Part shown: positions 60,189-64,000 of the stretch, piece after piece | Position numbering within the stretch: the stretch's first letter is position 1 | Layout of the letters: each line of letters begins with the position of its first letter | Assembly: GCA_023439185.1 (NCBI GenBank) | Contig: JAEXOR010000044.1 | Coordinates: 62,001 to 126,000, forward strand | DNA: 64,000 nt | Direction: 5' to 3' | Origin: Bacillota bacterium | Lineage (GTDB): Bacteria; Bacillota; Desulfotomaculia; Desulfotomaculales; Desulfallaceae | Translations under genes and position numbers: made by a program | Notes under the pieces: model-generated | Seen by the model: only the letters and a program-made list of their open reading frames with translations | Told to the model about the DNA's origin: nothing | The model's database searches: none

Positions 60189-60246
60189 AGAAGGCAAAGT
60201 TTTCATGCCTTCTCACAAGGGTAAAAGCCCTGGTTGGCCTTTTTTA
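60189..60246. terminator. Terminator hairpins after the CoA-transferase operon
   Basis: GAAGGCA (60189) pairs with TGCCTTC across a 9-base loop, and AAAAGCC...GGCCTTTTTT forms a second hairpin with T-tail at about 60221-60246. They separate the CoA-transferase operon from the regulator promoter. Confidence 0.6.
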
Positions 60247-60267
60247 AATAACATTGCCCATAGCCTT

Positions 60268-61029
60268 TTAAATTGAAATTCGTGCGGGATCCAGCGAACG
60301 CAGGAGCTCTATCTCTTCTTGCGCCGGGGAAGGAGTGACGCCGATCCCTTTTTCCGGTATTAGAATCCCGAAGGAGCTGTTGTTTTGCGCATCTTGAAGC
60401 GTAACTCCCGGGTGCAGCGAAAGAACCGTCATTTTCTTGCTGGCACTGTCAAAACCGTATACCCCCAGCTGGGTAACAACCCGGTAAGGCCCGGTGTCTT
60501 CAGGCAGTCCGGCGGCCTCCCGGGCGCCCGGCCCGTTTAAATATCCCGGGGTGGTAAGAAAATCAAGCTTTTCGACGAACTTTTTTTTGTCCTGCCGCAT
60601 GATGACGATGGTGCGGCGGCAAAAAGAGCCCAGGTCGTTGGCCCCGCCGCTCCCCGGCAGGCGCACCTTCGGGCGGTCGTAAGGGCCGATGACGGTGGTA
60701 TTGATATTTCCATACCCGTCTATCTGCGCGGCGCCCAGAAAGCTGTAGTCGGCGTAGCCGGCCTGGGCGATGGACATCGTATCCAGCATGCTTGACGCGG
60801 CCACGGCCTGGTAAAAGGTACGTCCGTCGCCGGCGGAAATGGGCAGGGCGGGTATTCTGGGGCCGATTCCGCCTGCTTCAAAAATCACAAGAATATCCGG
60901 GGCATGGGTTCGCTGGGCAAACATGGCGGCGATCATGGGCAGCCCGGTGCCCACAAAGTAAGACCTTTTATTCTCAATCACCCGGGCGGCGGCATATACC
61001 ATTAATTCAGTGCTCGTGTAGCTGTTCAT
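60268..61029 (-). CDS. CoA-transferase subunit B
   Basis: A 253-residue beta subunit of the glutaconate-CoA-transferase type (family I). Features are YFVGTGLPMIAAMFAQRTHAPDILVIFEAGGIGPRIP, where the Glu in FEAGG occupies the catalytic position of GctB, and FLGAAQIDGYGNINTTVIG. It starts a few bases after subunit A, with AAGGA upstream. With subunit A it would activate a carboxylic acid to its CoA ester. Confidence 0.87.
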   Translation of the reverse strand: MNSYTSTELMVYAAARVIENKRSYFVGTGLPMIAAMFAQRTHAPDILVIFEAGGIGPRIPALPISAGDGRTFYQAVAASSMLDTMSIAQAGYADYSFLGAAQIDGYGNINTTVIGPYDRPKVRLPGSGGANDLGSFCRRTIVIMRQDKKKFVEKLDFLTTPGYLNGPGAREAAGLPEDTGPYRVVTQLGVYGFDSASKKMTVLSLHPGVTLQDAQNNSSFGILIPEKGIGVTPSPAQEEIELLRSLDPARISI

Positions 61030-61035
61030 TTTCCT

Positions 61036-62055
61036 TCAGTCCTCCTTCACGGCCCACGGGTAAACCGGTGTTTCCCTGAGCTGCTCCACCCTGGCGAGGA
61101 AATTCAATTTCTCCGTCCCCCCGACCAGGTCCAGGTATTGAAAAAAGCTGTCCGGGCCGTGGACATACTTTTGCAAGTAGCTTTCAGTTCCGGTGTCGGT
61201 CTTTGACGCTTTAAGCCACTGGGTGATATGCTCTTCATCAAAGTAATATTTGCCCGGCATCTGGCAGGGGTGCGACCCGAAGGGCGCTTCCACCACCGCG
61301 TCAACCAGATAGTAGGGGATAACGGTTTTCCAGGGCTCTTTTCTGATTTCTTCCTCCGGGATGATTTCCTCCGTCGAAATAATAAGTCTCCTGGACGCCC
61401 TGGCCAGTTCATAATCCTCCACGGCGATACCGTCAATTTGGCAGTTCCCGTAAATATCGCATCGTGACACATGGATTATGGATATATCGGGGTAGGCTGC
61501 CGGGAGCAGGCAGACGGGTTTGCCGCTGAACGGATCCTGAACTATCTTTGCGGAACTGTATTCAAAGGTATCGGTACCCATCAAATTGCGGGCGGGGATG
61601 AACGGGACCCCCATCATGGCGGCCAGGAACCGGAACTGCAGGCCGGCGTTGCTGGATTCCGCCACCACCCGGCATTCCCCGCCTTCTATTTTTCTGCGGG
61701 AACCGGGCGAAAGACCTCTCAGCTCATGCCCGAATGAGTATGCGGCTTCAACCTTGTTGACACAGCCGGAGGTAATCAGTACGTCAAGATCGTGTACGGA
61801 AGTCTTGCCCACCATGGTCAGGTTGTTTTTGCCCTGCCTGAGAATTTCATAAATGCTGATCATTGATACCCTGACGTGCCCGAAGCCCCCCGAGGCTATA
61901 AAATCACCGTTTTGGACGAACCTGGAAACCGCCTCCCGGACCGGCATAACCTTATCCCGCAATTCCCGGGATTTGTTGGCCAGAATCCACTGGCGGTTCT
62001 CGTCGGGATCGTGCCAGCCGACCAGCATACCCTTTCCTTCATTTAGCAATTTCAT
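61036..62055 (-). CDS. CoA-transferase subunit A
   Basis: A 339-residue alpha subunit, GctA-like. Features are KVMPVREAVSRFVQNGDFIASGGFGHVRVSMISIYEIL, VPFIPARNLMGTDTF and IIHVSRCDIYGNCQIDG. ATG 62055 with GGAAGGG upstream is preferred; the frame extends six codons further but that stretch is the ribosome-binding site. The C-terminal 60 residues (YLQKYVHGPDSFFQYLDLVGG) are longer than in simple two-component transferases and resemble the GctA/IpdA group. Confidence 0.87.
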   Translation of the reverse strand: MKLLNEGKGMLVGWHDPDENRQWILANKSRELRDKVMPVREAVSRFVQNGDFIASGGFGHVRVSMISIYEILRQGKNNLTMVGKTSVHDLDVLITSGCVNKVEAAYSFGHELRGLSPGSRRKIEGGECRVVAESSNAGLQFRFLAAMMGVPFIPARNLMGTDTFEYSSAKIVQDPFSGKPVCLLPAAYPDISIIHVSRCDIYGNCQIDGIAVEDYELARASRRLIISTEEIIPEEEIRKEPWKTVIPYYLVDAVVEAPFGSHPCQMPGKYYFDEEHITQWLKASKTDTGTESYLQKYVHGPDSFFQYLDLVGGTEKLNFLARVEQLRETPVYPWAVKED

Positions 62056-62087
62056 TTTATTCAACCCTTCCAAATAATTATTGGCAA

Positions 62088-63266
62088 TTAAAGCTGTTCA
62101 AGGATAAAAGCCGCGCCCGGACCGCCGCCGGCGCACAGGGAAGCGCAGCCAAACCGTGCGCCGCGGCGGCGCATTTCGTGAACCAGCGAGACAATGATCC
62201 GGGCTCCGGTGCAGCTGACCGGATGGCCCAGGGAAATACCGGAGCCGTTGATATTCACCTTGTCCATATCCAGGCGCAGTTCCCGGTTGACCGCTAAAAA
62301 CTGGGCCGCGAAAGCTTCATTTATTTCCCAGTAATCAATGTCATTCATCTGCAAGCCGGCAAATGATAATGCCCGTTTAACTGCCGGGACTACTCCGATA
62401 CCCATGATTTTCGGGTCCACAGCCGCCGACGCGGTGGCAGCGATGCGGGCCAGCGGTTTGATCCCCAATGCCCGGGCTTTTTCCGCCGTCATTAGAATAA
62501 GGGCGGCTCCACCATCATTCAGGCCGGAAGCATTGCCCGCGGTTACGGTGCCTTCCTTGTCGAACACAGGGGGCAGTTTGGCCAGGCCGTCCAGGTTGAT
62601 GTCGGACCTGGGACGCTCGTCGGTGTCAAAAAGGACCGGTCCCTTTTTGGTTTTAATTTCAACCGGTACAATCTCATCCTTAAACTTGCCTTCCCGGATG
62701 GCCCGGCAGGCCCGCCGGTGGCTGAGCAGCGCCAGCTCATCCTGTTCCTTCCGGGTGATGTCGTATTGCCTGGCAAGATTCTCCGCGGTGACTCCCATGT
62801 GATAGTTGTAAAAGGCATCAATCAGCCCGTCGCAAAACATGGAATCAACAGCCTTATGGTGGCCCATGCGGTATCCTTTGCGTGCCCCGGGCAGCAGGTA
62901 GGGAATATTGGACATGCTTTCGGGGCCTATGGCCGCCCCGACAGCCACTTTGCCCAACGCAATTTCGGCGTATAAAATCTCTGTTGCCCGCATGGACGAC
63001 GCGCATTGCTGGTTAACCGTGGCCGCCACTGTTTCCACTGTACAGCCGGCGCCCAAGGCCACCTGCCGGGCCGGATTGGGCTTGCATCCGGTCATATTGC
63101 CCATCCCGGCCGTCACTTCTTCAATTAAACACGGTTCAAGCCCGCTTTTGTCCAGCGCCGCTTTTAGAGCAATAATCCCCAGTTCAACTGCCGAAAGATC
63201 TTTTAGAGAACCCAGAAAATCTCCGATGGGTGTTCGCATACCGCTGACAATAACCACTTCGCGCAA
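62088..63266 (-). CDS. Acetyl-CoA acetyltransferase (thiolase)
   Basis: A 392-residue thiolase II. The nucleophilic Cys is in NQQCASSMRATEILYAEIALGK, the Asn/His region in NINGSGISLGHPVSCTGARI, and the second Cys near the end in CASLCAGGGPGAAFILEQL. All three catalytic elements are present. TTG 63266 with AGGAGAG upstream gives MREVVIVSGMRTPIGDFLGS; a longer frame to 63341 has no ribosome-binding site. It is the first gene of the operon with the CoA-transferase subunits, behind a sigma-54 promoter. Biosynthetic or degradative direction is not clear. Confidence 0.93.
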   Translation of the reverse strand: MREVVIVSGMRTPIGDFLGSLKDLSAVELGIIALKAALDKSGLEPCLIEEVTAGMGNMTGCKPNPARQVALGAGCTVETVAATVNQQCASSMRATEILYAEIALGKVAVGAAIGPESMSNIPYLLPGARKGYRMGHHKAVDSMFCDGLIDAFYNYHMGVTAENLARQYDITRKEQDELALLSHRRACRAIREGKFKDEIVPVEIKTKKGPVLFDTDERPRSDINLDGLAKLPPVFDKEGTVTAGNASGLNDGGAALILMTAEKARALGIKPLARIAATASAAVDPKIMGIGVVPAVKRALSFAGLQMNDIDYWEINEAFAAQFLAVNRELRLDMDKVNINGSGISLGHPVSCTGARIIVSLVHEMRRRGARFGCASLCAGGGPGAAFILEQL

Positions 63267-63324
63267 GATGCTCTCTCCTTTGCCTGTACTTTTCATCAAG
63301 GTGCTGATGCAATTCTTACAAAAT

Positions 63325-63340
63325 AGCAAGACGCGTACCA
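63325..63340 (-). promoter_or_regulatory. Sigma-54 (-24/-12) promoter of the thiolase operon
   Basis: On the minus strand TGGTACGCGTCTTGCT matches TGGCAC-N5-TTGC(A/T) almost exactly, with GG and GC ten bases apart. It is about 60 bases before the thiolase start. Confidence 0.85.
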
Positions 63341-63386
63341 CAGCCCGAATGCCGAAACCATTATCGTCAGGTCGCGAAAAGATATT

Positions 63387-63404
63387 ATTATCAAAAACAA
63401 GACA
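63387..63404 (+). promoter_or_regulatory. Shared 18-bp motif copy
   Basis: ATTATCAAAAACAAGACA, the same motif as at 53354 (minus) and inside the palindrome at 63445-63494. It lies about 50 bases upstream of the thiolase -24/-12 promoter. Confidence 0.55.
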
Positions 63405-63444
63405 TGCCGGTGGCAGGCAGTGGCATTAAACGAGCGTTTTCAAT

Positions 63445-63494
63445 GATTATCAAAAATAGGACACCCGGCCGAAGGTGTCCTATTTTTGATAATC
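63445..63494. promoter_or_regulatory. Perfect 21-bp palindrome, candidate enhancer or terminator
   Basis: Arms 63445-63465 and 63474-63494 are exact complements around an 8-base loop. The core GGACACC...GGTGTCC and the outer ATTATCAAAAATAGGACA repeat the motif seen before the 53494 operon. It could serve the divergent thiolase operon and the regulator at 63607. A bidirectional terminator is the alternative. Confidence 0.6.
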
Positions 63495-63606
63495 AGGAAT
63501 CAATTGATAGGTGAACTTGCTGCCGACCATGGAAAAATGATATGATAAGGCACATTCTTATCTCAAAATTGACACAGGCCTGGTTGAATTAAAGGGGGCT
63601 TTGGGT

Positions 63607-64000
63607 GTGCATAACATTGAAATGATTAAAGATCTTCGGATGAAATTCATTCAGGGGGAGAATATTGACGCCGGTAATATACGCCTGGAGGTTTTTGAGT
63701 CCTGGGTGCGCTGCAGGAAAACGGTTGATCCGCTTAAGAAGCAAAATACCAGTTTGCTAGACGCTGAGGAGCTTAAAAGGCTGAAGCTGCAAAACAAGGA
63801 ACTCATTGATGTTACCCTTCCGGTAATGCAAAATCTGTATGCGATTATTAATAACAGTACGGTGGAAATTTTTCTTTCGGTCATAAAGGGTGAAGATCAA
63901 TTGATCATAGAATCAATTGGTGATGATGACGCAACGCATAAATCCAGTCAAGTTAAAGCTATCCCCGGCTCCAACTGGTCCGAAAGGGAAATGGGAACCA
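63607..64000 (+). CDS. AcoR-type sigma-54 activator, N-terminal part (cut by window end)
   Basis: The reading frame is open from GTG 63607, with AGGGGG upstream, to the window end: 131 codons. It opens MHNIEMIKDLRMKFIQGENIDAG and continues to SVIKGEDQLIIESIGDDDA and GSNWSEREMGT. The last motif is the conserved GSxWSExxxGTNAIG block of the AcoR GAF domain, also present in variant form in the regulator at 58074. A second activator divergent from the thiolase operon is therefore likely. The AAA+ and DNA-binding domains would lie beyond the window. Confidence 0.85.
   Translation, partial: MHNIEMIKDLRMKFIQGENIDAGNIRLEVFESWVRCRKTVDPLKKQNTSLLDAEELKRLKLQNKELIDVTLPVMQNLYAIINNSTVEIFLSVIKGEDQLIIESIGDDDATHKSSQVKAIPGSNWSEREMGT

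Overview
The window looks like a chromosomal segment of an anaerobic, spore-forming Firmicute, most like the Peptococcaceae (Desulfotomaculum/Pelotomaculum type). The indications are a complete anaerobic benzimidazole (bza) pathway for cobamides, a type 2 IPP isomerase, a GerMN-domain cell-wall hydrolase, a CotF-like DUF3231 protein, low-potential iron-sulfur flavoproteins, and AcoR-type sigma-54 regulators. Assignment is by gene content only.

Layout. 1-2950: tail of a membrane acyltransferase, a hotdog thioesterase, an HD-domain protein, smpB and tmRNA (ssrA). 2950-6950: AT-rich accessory DNA behind ssrA, with two decayed genes (one an interrupted PD-(D/E)XK nuclease), a VapC-type toxin-antitoxin pair and a HicB-like gene. 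6930-10880 (minus): TPP riboswitch and terminator, then thiM-thiE-thiC-thiD. 10880-13400: scrap-rich DNA with a second copy of the antitoxin, a frameshifted DinB gene, a Phd-Uma2 fusion, and fragments of a sensor gene and of thiC. 13400-16700: flavoprotein, TetR with a membrane partner, and an alpha/beta hydrolase.

16800-25300 (minus): a Fur-boxed operon that joins a FecBCD-type uptake ABC transporter to a NifH-like ATPase and two nitrogenase-component-1-like subunits, preceded by an AraC regulator with a structured leader. It is read as an iron-responsive system that imports a metal complex and reduces it. The substrate is unknown, and I know of no characterised example.

25500-38700: phosphoesterase, two amidases (one a three-domain fusion), CcdA/TlpA thiol-redox pair, two flavodoxin-fold proteins, PstS-like protein, an ABC-2 exporter, a CFA-synthase-like methyltransferase and a tandem YnfA pair. 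38800-49700: DUF169 protein, a truncated cobalamin riboswitch copy beside a THEP1-type NTPase, an unusual SelC-like tRNA-Cys(GCA), then a full cobalamin riboswitch controlling cobS-cobT-bzaC-bzaD-bzaE-bzaA-bzaB. Together these convert aminoimidazole ribotide to dimethylbenzimidazole and attach it to the corrin ring.

49800-53490: DUF3231 protein, fni, a LysM protein, and a gap holding about ten degenerate 41-bp repeats. 53490-64000: a sigma-54-controlled catabolic module. It contains a 1006-residue NuoG/GltD/NuoF-like electron-transfer protein with a fumarate-reductase-like flavoprotein, an AcoR-type activator, a thiolase-CoA-transferase operon and the start of a second activator. Two sigma-54 promoters and a shared upstream motif tie the module together.
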